DNA of 64,000 nucleotides from Cellulomonas sp. WB94 (lineage in GTDB: Bacteria > Actinomycetota > Actinomycetes > Actinomycetales > Cellulomonadaceae), in contig NZ_QEES01000007.1 in NCBI RefSeq assembly GCF_003115775.1, positions 62,001 to 126,000 of the forward strand, in the 5' to 3' direction. Below the pieces are notes generated by a model. That model was not told the DNA's origin and did not search any database. It saw nothing but the letters and a program-made list of their open reading frames with translations. The position numbers and the translations under genes are program-made. Shown one piece after another: positions 8,877 through 17,063 of the stretch; within the stretch, counting starts at the first letter, position 1; each line of letters opens with the position of its first letter.

Positions 8877-10301
8877 ATGTCCGTGCACGACACCCAGCAG
8901 CGCCTCGCCCACCCGCACCCCACGGACGAGCGTCGCGACCGGCCCCACCCGGAGCCGCGCTGGGACCAGCTGGCCGCCCACCTCACCGGGCACGTGGTCC
9001 TGCCCGACGACCCGGGCTACGACGCCCTGGTCGGATCCTTCAACCTGACCCAGCACCCGCACCCGGCGGCCGTCGTCCAGGCGGCCGATGCCGACGACGT
9101 GGTCGCGGCCGTCCGCTTCGCCGGCCGGCACGGCATCGAGATCGCGCCGCAGGCCACCGGTCACGGCGCGACGGACGCCCTGGACGGCGCGTTGCTGATC
9201 CACACCGGCCTCCTGCAGGAGCTGCAGATCCACGCCGAGGGGTGGGCGCGCATCGGCGCCGGGGTCCGGTGGCAGCAGGTGCTGGAGGCCGCCGCACCGC
9301 TCGACCTCATGGGCCTGGCTGGCTCGTCACCCACCGTCGGCGTGGTCGGCTACGTCACCGGTGGCGGCCTGTCACCGCGTGGCCCACGCCTACGGTTTCG
9401 CCGCGGACCGCGTGCGCGCCCTCGACCTCGTGACCGCCGACGGGGTGCTGCGCCGGGTGACCCCCGAGCTCGAGCCGGACCTGTTCTGGGCCGTGCGCGG
9501 CGGTAAGGGCAGCGTCGGGATCGTCACGGCCGTTGACCTGGACCTGCTGAACGGCGCCCACGTCTACGGCGGGGCGGTCTGGTTCGACGGCACCGACGCC
9601 GGAGCCGTGCTGCGCACGTGGCGCACCTGGGGAGAGCAGCTCCCGACGGCGCGACGACCTCGATCGTGTTCATGCGACTTCCGGAGGCGCCCTTCGTGCC
9701 ACCGCCCCTCGCCGGGAAGCTCACGGTGAGCGTCCGCTTCACCTGGCACGGCGACGCCCAGCGCGGGGCGCAGCTGCTGGCCCCGCTGCGCGCGTGCGCC
9801 CCGGCGATCATCGACACCGTAGATCTTATCCCGTCCACGGCGCTCGGCCAGGTGCACAGCGACCCGACGGACCCGATGCCGTTGCTCGAGGACCACGTCC
9901 TGCTCGAGGAGCTGACCCACGACACCGTTGAGACGCTGCTGGGGCAGGTGGCAGCCTCGCCGGCGCTCGCGATGGTCGAGGTACGCAGGCTCGGGGGTGC
10001 GCTCGCGTGGCACCCGCGGCACGCGAGCGCGATCAGCCACCGCGACGCTCCGTTCAGCCTGTTCGCGGCCGGCCTCGCGATCCCGCCTCTCGCGGAACTC
10101 GTCCCGGCGCAGCTGGCGGCTGTCATGACGGCCGTGCAGCCGTGGTCCCGAGGCCGCACGCTGGTCAACTTCGCGCCGCTGACCCGGCCGGAGCGGGTCA
10201 CCTCGGCCTACGACCCGGCGACGATGGCCCGCCTGCGCCGGGTCGCGGCGCACCACGACCCGCACGGGATCCTGCGGGCCCGCCGGTTCCTGGACGCCTG
10301 A
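8877..10301 (+). pseudogene. FAD-linked oxidoreductase (berberine bridge enzyme-like), two frameshifts
   Basis: The protein has a PCMH-type FAD-binding domain ('PAAVVQAADADDVVAAVRFA', 'QATGHGATDALDGALLI' with the likely flavin-linking His) and a BBE C-terminal segment ('SAYDPATMARLRRVAAHHDP'). Frame one runs from ATG 8877 (GAGGGAGA upstream) to about 9378, where 'GGGLSP' should continue into 'VAHAYGFAADRV'. That part lies in the next frame until about 9645, where 'WGEQLP' should continue into 'DGATTSIVFMRLPEAPF', back in frame one. The middle of about 265 bases is thus out of register and then restored. Family members oxidise alcohols or form C-C bonds in natural-product pathways. The divergent BTAD activator, also broken, is 186 bp away. 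Confidence 0.8.
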
Positions 10302-10334
10302 GCGTCGGGGCAGGACGAGGCGTCGGCGACGAGC

Positions 10335-10372
10335 CGCGGCGGGCGCGTGTCAGGACGACAGCGCCCGCCGCG
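10335..10372. terminator. Strong hairpin between convergent genes
   Basis: CGCGGCGGGCGC (10335-10346) pairs perfectly with GCGCCCGCCGCG (10361-10372) around a 14-base loop. It lies 33 bases after the FAD oxidoreductase stop and 118 bases from the 3' end of the opposing ANTAR gene, so it is probably a bidirectional terminator. Confidence 0.7.
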
Positions 10373-10489
10373 CCTCGCGCTGCTGCGCCTCGCACCGCCG
10401 CGCCTGCACTGTTGCGAGAGCTCGGCGAGGTCAGCGGTCTCGGCGGCTACCGCCTCTGCTCAAGGCAGCTCCCCGCCGAGCCGCGTTGC

Positions 10490-11515
10490 TCAGGCCTGCA
10501 CGGCGTCGACGTCGTCCGGGTCCCGACCAGGGACGACGACCGTCTGCACGACGGCGGCGACGGCGGAGGGATTCAGCGTCTCGTCGCCGACCAGTGCGTG
10601 GATCTCCGCTGACTTCCGGGTCAGTCGTCGACGCGCTGAAGCGAGCTCGGCGAGTCCTTCGGGACCGACGCGCGCACAGCCCGAGAGATCCACCACGACC
10701 CCGTGCTCGGCGCTCGCGCGCGCGCACGCCGACCGCAGGGCGCCGCCGAACGCCGGTGCGGTCGCGAGGTCGACGTCGCCCGTGACGACGATGCGGACGA
10801 CGTCGGCGTCCATCTGCAGGGTGACCTCGATGGGCCGTCGGGCCTCGTCGCGGATCGCGGGGCGCGCGGTGCTCGCCGGTCCGTTGCGCGCGAGGTCGAG
10901 GAACTTCTCGTCGAAGAGGTCCTTCATGGCGGTCGGCAACGCGTGGGCGCTGCTCAACGAGTCGACGATCTCGCTCGCGACGGTACGAAGCTTGACGTTG
11001 GTCTGCTGGGAGTACAGCTTCAGGAGGTTGAAGGCGGTCGACTCGTCGGTCCCGTAGACCAGCTCGAGCGCACCCTTGGCCTGGTCGATGATGCTGCGCG
11101 ACTCGAGGGCCTCAGTCAGGATGGACGTCACCGCGTCAGCGCTCGCTCGGGCATGGCGGGCGGTCAGATCGAGCATCGAGGCGTACATGCAGCTGTCGGA
11201 CGACGACCAGTCCACGGTGAGCGCCACCCAGTGCTCGTCACCACGGGCGTCGATCAGCCTGTACTGCTCGGCCGCGTAGGACAGCTCGCTGTCGTCGGCG
11301 ACCAGCACCGCCGCCAGCCGGTCCCGGTCGGCGGCGTGGCAGTGGGCGAGCATCACCTCGGCCGTGGGCACGACCTCGCCCGGCGCGAAGCCGTGCATGG
11401 CGTACACGCTGTCCGACCAGGTCCAGACGTCCCCCTGGGCGCGAACGGTGCCCAGCGGGATCTCGGCGTCGTGTGCTCCGGGCCGGTCGTGCAGGTCATC
11501 TGGTGTGTGGATCAT
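10490..11515 (-). CDS. PAS-ANTAR-STAS signalling protein
   Basis: The 341-residue protein has three parts. A PAS-like fold comes first (about 20-125; 'TWSDSVYAMHGFAPGEVVPT', 'EQYRLIDARGDEHWVALTV'). An ANTAR RNA-binding domain follows (about 140-205; 'ALESRSIIDQAKGALELVYG', 'AFNLLKLYSQQTNVKL'). A STAS domain of the anti-sigma-antagonist type ends it (about 230-335; 'VRIVVTGDVDLATAPAF', 'VVVDLSGCARVGPEGLAELA'). ANTAR proteins act as antiterminators on nascent RNA; STAS domains bind partner switch kinases. A serine that could be phosphorylated is not in its usual place, where 'DLSGCARVG' is read. The ATG at 11515 has GGGGGA upstream. It stands next to a second ANTAR gene on the same strand. Targets are unknown. 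Confidence 0.85.
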   Translation of the reverse strand: MIHTPDDLHDRPGAHDAEIPLGTVRAQGDVWTWSDSVYAMHGFAPGEVVPTAEVMLAHCHAADRDRLAAVLVADDSELSYAAEQYRLIDARGDEHWVALTVDWSSSDSCMYASMLDLTARHARASADAVTSILTEALESRSIIDQAKGALELVYGTDESTAFNLLKLYSQQTNVKLRTVASEIVDSLSSAHALPTAMKDLFDEKFLDLARNGPASTARPAIRDEARRPIEVTLQMDADVVRIVVTGDVDLATAPAFGGALRSACARASAEHGVVVDLSGCARVGPEGLAELASARRRLTRKSAEIHALVGDETLNPSAVAAVVQTVVVPGRDPDDVDAVQA

Positions 11516-11707
11516 GGAATCCCCCGAACGAGCTGCCGCTACCTCGACCCGAACCGCCGCGCGCACCTCTGCTGTCAGCGCGACCGACCCGAGCCGGTGC
11601 CACCGCCTAGTTCTGCCCTCGTGCGGGGCCTCCTTGCCCCAGGGTCCATCATGCGGCCGACGCGACCCCGTGTCGACACAGACGCTCTGTCCGACGACGA
11701 GCGCTCG

Positions 11708-12514
11708 TCATCGCTCACCGTGCCCTGCGCGGCCGTCGTTGGTCCCTGGGGATCTCGTGGTCCTGCGCCACGGCCGACCGGAGTCGCCGGGAGTGCCGGA
11801 GAGGTCCAGGTGTCGGCTCACCACAGCCGACGCGACCGCCGTGAGCTCGCTCGAGGACGTGTAGGCGTGCGCCCGGAGCAGCGCGAGCGCGTCCGCCGGC
11901 GGGATGCCGAGCTGGGCGACCACCATCCCGATCGCCTGATGGACGACAGCCCGATCTGACCATGCAGCCAGCGAGGCGGGGACCTCTGTCCGGGCATCCT
12001 CCAGCAGGGCGGCACCGACGGCGTCGGCGACCGCCTGGGCCTCGCTCAGCCCGCGACGTAGTCCGCCCGACGCCCGGTACAGGGTCAGGACGCCGATCGT
12101 CGTGCCGTTCGGCTGCATCGGGAGTGCCCAGATGGTGACGTTGCCCGCGAGGTTCTCGGCCATGGCGTCGAACACGGCGTACGGGCCGGGCGCGGCGGCG
12201 CCGACGCGAACCACGACGGGCCGTCCCGAGTCGAACGCCTCCCGGCTGGGTCCTTCGCCGATGACGTCCTGGACGCTCTCGATGCCTGCTGCCGTCCGGT
12301 CCGTCGCCCAGATCGTCACGCTCTCTGGTCGCGACGTGGCCAGCGTGATGGCCGCTCCCCCGGCGCCCAGGATCTCGAGGCATGCTCGGCACAGGCGCTG
12401 GGCCAGCGGCTCGCCGCCCGCACCGCGGTCGACGGCGCGCGCCAGCAGCGTCATCACCTCGGCGCTCTCGTCCACCTGCGCTCCTGAACCATCGGAGTGC
12501 GTCCCCCGGTTCAC
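11708..12514 (-). CDS. GAF-ANTAR regulator
   Basis: A GAF domain (about residues 25-165; 'VIGEGPSREAFDSGRPVVV', 'WALPMQPNGTTIGVLTLYR') is followed by an ANTAR domain (about 185-245; 'RAVVHQAIGMVVAQLGIPPA', 'DALALLRAHAYTSSSELTAV'). This is the common actinobacterial two-domain architecture for ligand-sensing antiterminators. I chose the GTG at 12514; longer frames upstream run through low-complexity arginine-rich residues, and the first well-conserved residues begin near 'EVMTLLARAVD', so the start could be later. The gap of 192 bases to the next ANTAR gene (start 11515) makes separate transcription possible. It lies 67 bases downstream of gntK on the same strand. Confidence 0.82.
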   Translation of the reverse strand: MNRGTHSDGSGAQVDESAEVMTLLARAVDRGAGGEPLAQRLCRACLEILGAGGAAITLATSRPESVTIWATDRTAAGIESVQDVIGEGPSREAFDSGRPVVVRVGAAAPGPYAVFDAMAENLAGNVTIWALPMQPNGTTIGVLTLYRASGGLRRGLSEAQAVADAVGAALLEDARTEVPASLAAWSDRAVVHQAIGMVVAQLGIPPADALALLRAHAYTSSSELTAVASAVVSRHLDLSGTPGDSGRPWRRTTRSPGTNDGRAGHGER

Positions 12515-12581
12515 CGAGTCACGCCCCTGCGACCAGTCTCCCCCGTGCGCGGGCAGAAGCACCACCGTCCAGGTGCGGGCG

Positions 12582-14144
12582 TCAGTCTTCTCCCATCGAC
12601 CGGAAGAGCCGTGCGACATCGTCGTAGGCGGCGAGCAGACCCGGCACCGCGGCGCGCATGCGCGCGTAGACCTCGGAGTGCTCGGGCATGGCAGCGGGCA
12701 TCGCCGACGAGCTCGCATCCGCGTCGTCGGGCTCGAGGACCCCGACCCCGTCGCCCAGCTCGCTCACGCGGCCGAGGGCGTACAGGCCGAGGGCGGCGGC
12801 CCCGAGAGCGGAACCCTCTGCTCCGCCAGTCACGCAGACGGGCCGACCGAGAGCGCCCGCCATGATGTCGCGCCAGAGCGGGGAACGGAACACACCTCCG
12901 GTCGCGCGGACGCTCGTCACCGGCTCGATGCGGTCGAGCCGGTCCACGATGGTCGAGAGCTGGAGGGCCACGCCCTCGACGGCAGCCCGCACGAAGTGCC
13001 CGCGGGTGTGTGCGTGGCGGATCCCGAGGAAGGCGCCCGTCAGGTCGGGGTCCCACAGCGGGGCGCGTTCGGCGAGAAGGTACGGGAGCATGAGCAGGCC
13101 GTCGCTGCCGGGCGGCACGCTCTCGGCCAGCGCGAGCAGAGCGGCGTCTGGCGCCACCCCGCCCGCGTCACCGGCGAGGTCGCGGCCGAAGATGCCGCCG
13201 GCCCAGCGCACGACGACGCCACCGTTGCTGACGGCGCCGCCGATGACCCAGTGCTCGTCGGTGAGCGCATAGCAGAACAACCGGCCGTCGGGATCCAGCA
13301 TCGGTTCGGGCACGACCATCCGCACGGCTCCGCTCGTGCCGAGAGAGAGCCCGACGACGCCGGGCGCCATCGCGTTGGTGCCGAGGTTGCCGAGAGGGCC
13401 GTCCGCGGCTCCCACGACAACGGGCAGACCCACGGGCAGTCCCACCCGGTTCGCCACGGTCTTCATGAGGCCGAGCGCAGAGGTTGTCGGCAGGACGGGC
13501 GGGAGCTGGTCGGCGGAGATGCCCGCAAGGTCGATCGCTGCAGGGCTCCAGTCGCGCGTCTGCAGGTCGAGCATCCCGGTGCCCGACGCCGACGACAGCT
13601 CGGTTGCGAGCGTCCCCGTGAGGGTGACGAGAACGTAGTCCTTCAACCCCACCCAGTACCGCACGGTCGCGCACAGCTGCGGCTCGTGCGCAGAGAACCA
13701 CATGAGCTTGGTGAGCGGTGACATCGGGTGCACGGGCGTGCCCGAGGTCCGGTAGAGCGCACCAGCCAGGCCGGACTCCCGAAGGCTCCGCGCCTCGTCG
13801 CGGGCGCGAGCGTCGGCCCATGTCACCAGCGGTGTCAGAGGACGCAGCTTGGCGTCCAGACCGATCAGGCCGTGCATCGCGGCGCTCACCGAGAGCGCCA
13901 CGACGCTGGAACCGCCGACGGCATCCACGCACTCCGCCAGCGCACCTTGGACTGCCGCTGCGATCGCCTGGGGGTCCTGCACCTGCCAGCCCGGAGCCGG
14001 CTGCACGAGCGGGTACTCCCGGATGGCGGTGTGGCGCCACGGCGAGCCGAGCCCGAAGGCCACGACCTTGGCGGCTGTCGTGCCGACGTCGAGCCCGATG
14101 ATCACCTCGGCCGGCGGGTGCACCCCGGCCGTCTGAGCGCTCAT
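12582..14144 (-). CDS. gntK: Gluconokinase-type FGGY carbohydrate kinase
   Basis: This 520-residue FGGY kinase has the two-lobed family signatures: 'IIGLDVGTTAAKVVAF' (phosphate 1), 'SAAMHGLIGLD', 'TWADARA', 'GAADGPLGNLGT' with the conserved catalytic Asp, 'LSLGTSGAVR' (phosphate 2) and 'VRATGGVFRSPLWRDIMA'. The 'HPMSPLTKLMWF' stretch is what I associate with the GntK (gluconokinase) subfamily rather than xylulokinases; the substrate call is therefore probable, not proven. It would convert D-gluconate to 6-phosphogluconate, which Gnd (22919-24382) would use. Its ATG overlaps the uxuB stop by four bases (ATGA), so it is the last gene of the uxaC-uxuB-gntK operon. Xylulokinase is the main alternative. 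Confidence 0.85.
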   Translation of the reverse strand: MSAQTAGVHPPAEVIIGLDVGTTAAKVVAFGLGSPWRHTAIREYPLVQPAPGWQVQDPQAIAAAVQGALAECVDAVGGSSVVALSVSAAMHGLIGLDAKLRPLTPLVTWADARARDEARSLRESGLAGALYRTSGTPVHPMSPLTKLMWFSAHEPQLCATVRYWVGLKDYVLVTLTGTLATELSSASGTGMLDLQTRDWSPAAIDLAGISADQLPPVLPTTSALGLMKTVANRVGLPVGLPVVVGAADGPLGNLGTNAMAPGVVGLSLGTSGAVRMVVPEPMLDPDGRLFCYALTDEHWVIGGAVSNGGVVVRWAGGIFGRDLAGDAGGVAPDAALLALAESVPPGSDGLLMLPYLLAERAPLWDPDLTGAFLGIRHAHTRGHFVRAAVEGVALQLSTIVDRLDRIEPVTSVRATGGVFRSPLWRDIMAGALGRPVCVTGGAEGSALGAAALGLYALGRVSELGDGVGVLEPDDADASSSAMPAAMPEHSEVYARMRAAVPGLLAAYDDVARLFRSMGED

Positions 14145-15559
14145 GACTGCGCTGCCGCGGGTGTCGCCAAGGACCGTGCGTGCTCGAGCACCGCCGCCCG
14201 CACGCGCTCGTCCGCGGCCAGGTCCACGCCGAGGAAGCCGAGCACCTTGTCCACCGACTCCTCGAGGGTTCCGTCGCCGAGTCGCCTCACCTCCTCGGCC
14301 CGCGCGTCGTGGACGGGAGCGCCGTGGCCGCGCAGGTGACCCACCCAGGCCGCGACCGCCCGGGTCGCGCCGACGGGCACCCGGCCCGCGGCGAGCTCGG
14401 CCCGCAGGGCCGGAACGATCCGGACGGGAATCTTCTGCGAGCCGTCGGCGGCGATCTGGGCGAGCGCGTGCCGGATCCTCGGGTTCTCGAACCGGCGCAG
14501 CAGCGCGGCGCGGTACGCCGCCACGTCGGCCTCGGCGAGCGAGAGGTGACGCGACGCCTCGGCCCACCACTCCTCGACCCAGCCACGGCACACCGGGTCG
14601 GCGATCGCCTCGGCGACGGTCTCGTGCCCTCGGATCGACCCGGCATAGGCGAGCAACGAGTGGGAGCCGTTGAGGAGCCAGAGCTTGCGCTGCTCGAACG
14701 GCATCACGTCGTCCACGAGCCTCGCGCCGGCGGCCTGCCAGTCGGGGCGGCCGTTCGGGAACGCGCCCGCGATGATCCATTCGCTGAACGGTTCGGTCGG
14801 CACCGGGGAGGCATCCACGAGGCCCGTCCCGGCGAGGACTGCCGCACGGTGCTCGTCGGTGGTCGCGGGTGTGATCCGGTCGACCATCGTCGTGCCGAAC
14901 GCCACGTGATCGGCGACCCACCCCGCCAGGCTCCGATCGACGAGGTCCACGAGGTCCGCCACGACCGCAGCGAGCGCGGGGCCGTTCCCCGGGAGGTTGT
15001 CGCACGGCAGGATCGCGAGCGGTCCGGCGCCCGCGGCGCGCCGCGCCAGCAGCCCGGACACGATGCGCCCTGGCGTCGTCCGTGCTGGAGCCGTCGGGTC
15101 GGCGCCGAGCGCCTCCACGTCCGCTCGGACGTCCGGGTTGGAGGTGTCGAGGCGGCCGGTGGGAGAGCGCAGGTAGCCCGCCTCGGTCACGGTGAGCGTG
15201 ACGACGGCGAGGTCGGGAGAGGTCCAGCAGGCGAGCCACGCGTCGTGATCGGCCCCGTCGTGCACCGCCGAGATGCTGGACACCACGTCGAACCGGTCAC
15301 CGTCGGCGCCGCGCGTGATCAGCGTGTAGAGCCCGCCCTGCGGGTCGAGCGCGTCGACCATCGCGGGTGACCGGCCGGTGAACGCCGCGATCCCCCACTC
15401 GGACGCGTCGGGCGCGTTGTCGGTGTACCAGGCCTGGTGCGCCCGGAAGAAGTTCCCGAGACCGACGTGGAGGATGCGCACGGGGGCGGCCGCCCGGCCG
15501 TGCCCCGCCGAGCGGGACAGACGCGGCGGCGCAGCAGGGGTGAGGGTCGGGTCGTTCAC
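14141..15559 (-). CDS. uxuB: Fructuronate reductase (mannitol dehydrogenase family)
   Basis: This long-chain polyol/uronate dehydrogenase has 472 residues. The NAD-binding loop 'HVGLGNFFRAHQAWYTD' lies at about 31-47. The catalytic triad is visible as K292, N297 and H300 in 'EQRKLWLLNGSHSLLAY', with the same spacing as in characterised mannitol dehydrogenases. Between UxaC and a gluconokinase the likely reaction is D-fructuronate + NADH to D-mannonate. Tagaturonate reductase or a mannitol dehydrogenase activity cannot be excluded from sequence. Its GTG start overlaps the uxaC stop (GTGA), and its stop overlaps the gntK start, which suggests translational coupling in a three-gene operon. Confidence 0.88.
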   Translation of the reverse strand: MNDPTLTPAAPPRLSRSAGHGRAAAPVRILHVGLGNFFRAHQAWYTDNAPDASEWGIAAFTGRSPAMVDALDPQGGLYTLITRGADGDRFDVVSSISAVHDGADHDAWLACWTSPDLAVVTLTVTEAGYLRSPTGRLDTSNPDVRADVEALGADPTAPARTTPGRIVSGLLARRAAGAGPLAILPCDNLPGNGPALAAVVADLVDLVDRSLAGWVADHVAFGTTMVDRITPATTDEHRAAVLAGTGLVDASPVPTEPFSEWIIAGAFPNGRPDWQAAGARLVDDVMPFEQRKLWLLNGSHSLLAYAGSIRGHETVAEAIADPVCRGWVEEWWAEASRHLSLAEADVAAYRAALLRRFENPRIRHALAQIAADGSQKIPVRIVPALRAELAAGRVPVGATRAVAAWVGHLRGHGAPVHDARAEEVRRLGDGTLEESVDKVLGFLGVDLAADERVRAAVLEHARSLATPAAAQS

Positions 15560-16974
15560 AGCTTGAACGCCTCTCGGGGGCAGGCGACGACGAGGTCATG
15601 TGCGGTGTCCATCGCCTCGTCCATCGTCAGTCGGTGGTCGACGACCATCTGTGCGAGGAAGCCGGAGTCCATCCGTCGGCTCATGTCGTGACGCGCAGGG
15701 ATGGACAGGAAGGCACGCGTGTCGTCGATGAAGCCCGACGTCCGAGTGAACCCGGCGGTCTCGGTCACGGCCCTGCGATAGCGGTTCATCGCCTCGGGAG
15801 CGTCGATGAACCACCACGGAGCGCCCACGTAGACGGACGGGTAGAAGCCCGCCAGCGGTGCGAGCTCCCGCGAGTAGACCGTCTCGTCGATGGTGAAGAA
15901 GATCACCTGGAAGTTCGGCGACGTGCCGAACGCCGAGAGCATCGGCTGCACCGCGCTCGCGAACTCGACGGCGAGCGGGATGTCGGCGCCGACGTCCGCA
16001 CCGTACGCGTCGAAGGTGGGGGCATGGTGATTGCGGTAGAGCGCCGGATGGAGCGTCATGACCAGGCCGTCATCGGCGGCCATCCGAGCCTGCTGGAACA
16101 TGAAGCTCCGGCGCAGCGTTGCGCCCTGCTCAAGGCTGATGGTGCCCGCGCGAGCCGCTGCGTACAGGCGCTCGGCCTCGGCGTCGTCGAGCGGCTCGAC
16201 CCGCGCGTCGCGGTGCGAGTGGTCGGTGGAGACGGCACCGTGAGCCTTGAAGAAGGCGCGACGGTTCTCCATCGCGGCGACCCAGCCGGCGAAGGTGCCG
16301 GTGTCGACGCCGGAGACCTCGGCGAGGTGGTCGACCAGAGAGTTCCAGGCCGGCGTGGCTGGCTCGAGGTACTTGTCCGGGCGGAAGGTGGGCGCCACCC
16401 GGCCCGTCCAGGTGGGGTCGTCAGCCAGCTTGACGTGATACCGGAGGTCGTCGCAGGGATCGTCGGTGGTCGCGATGAGCTCGATGTCGAACCGCTCGTA
16501 GAGCGCGCGGGGCGTGAACTCCGGGGTCGCGATCGTGGCGGCGATCGAGTCGTAGATGGCGTCGGCCGTCTCGGCAGACGGCACGAGGTCGATGCCGAAG
16601 ATGTCCACGAGCTCGGACTCGAACCAGAACTTCACCGGAGTCCCGCGGTAGGCCTTCCAGTGCGCGCACAGGATGCGGAACGCGTTGCGCGACTGCTCCG
16701 GGGTGAGACCGGCACCGCCCACACCGACGTCGGGCAGCGACACGCCACGCGCGTGCAGCAACCGGTGCACGTAGTGGTCAGGCGTGATGAGCAACGAGGT
16801 CGGGTCCTCGAACCGGACGTCGTCCGCGAGCCACACCGGTGGGACGTGCCCATGCGGGGAGATGATGGGAAGGTCACGGACGGCCGCGTACAGCTCCCGC
16901 CCGACGTCTCTCGTCGCCGGGTCGCCAGGGAGCAGGCGGTCGGGATGGAGCTCGAGGATGGCCATGAGCCCCAT
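15556..16974 (-). CDS. uxaC: Glucuronate isomerase
   Basis: UxaC interconverts D-glucuronate and D-fructuronate (also galacturonate/tagaturonate). The protein (472 residues from ATG 16974) shows the family's metal-binding 'ISPHGHVPP' (H41, H43) near the N terminus, the 'TTDDPCDDLRYH' segment and 'KAHGAVSTDHSHRDAR' typical of UxaC. Two ATGs, at 16974 and 16965, are possible; neither has a strong ribosome site. It is the first gene of uxaC-uxuB-gntK and is divergent from larA. A LacI-type palindrome at 16996-17011 lies just upstream of its start and would block transcription both ways, so induction by glucuronide or a derivative is likely. Confidence 0.95.
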   Translation of the reverse strand: MGLMAILELHPDRLLPGDPATRDVGRELYAAVRDLPIISPHGHVPPVWLADDVRFEDPTSLLITPDHYVHRLLHARGVSLPDVGVGGAGLTPEQSRNAFRILCAHWKAYRGTPVKFWFESELVDIFGIDLVPSAETADAIYDSIAATIATPEFTPRALYERFDIELIATTDDPCDDLRYHVKLADDPTWTGRVAPTFRPDKYLEPATPAWNSLVDHLAEVSGVDTGTFAGWVAAMENRRAFFKAHGAVSTDHSHRDARVEPLDDAEAERLYAAARAGTISLEQGATLRRSFMFQQARMAADDGLVMTLHPALYRNHHAPTFDAYGADVGADIPLAVEFASAVQPMLSAFGTSPNFQVIFFTIDETVYSRELAPLAGFYPSVYVGAPWWFIDAPEAMNRYRRAVTETAGFTRTSGFIDDTRAFLSIPARHDMSRRMDSGFLAQMVVDHRLTMDEAMDTAHDLVVACPREAFKL

Positions 16975-16995
16975 GGTGTCGGCGTCGCCGGGCAC

Positions 16996-17011
16996 TGGCA
17001 ATCGGTTGCCA
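16996..17011. promoter_or_regulatory. LacI-type operator between uxaC and larA
   Basis: TGGCAATCGGTTGCCA has perfect half sites TGGCAA/TTGCCA around a CG-containing centre. Near-identical sites occur at 19378, 21316 and 25737. The site lies 22 bases from the uxaC start and 52 bases before larA. Confidence 0.88.
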
Positions 17012-17063
17012 GGAGTTGCCGCGAGACCTTGCCGCAGTGACCCTCGGGAGGCAAGGTGGGCCC

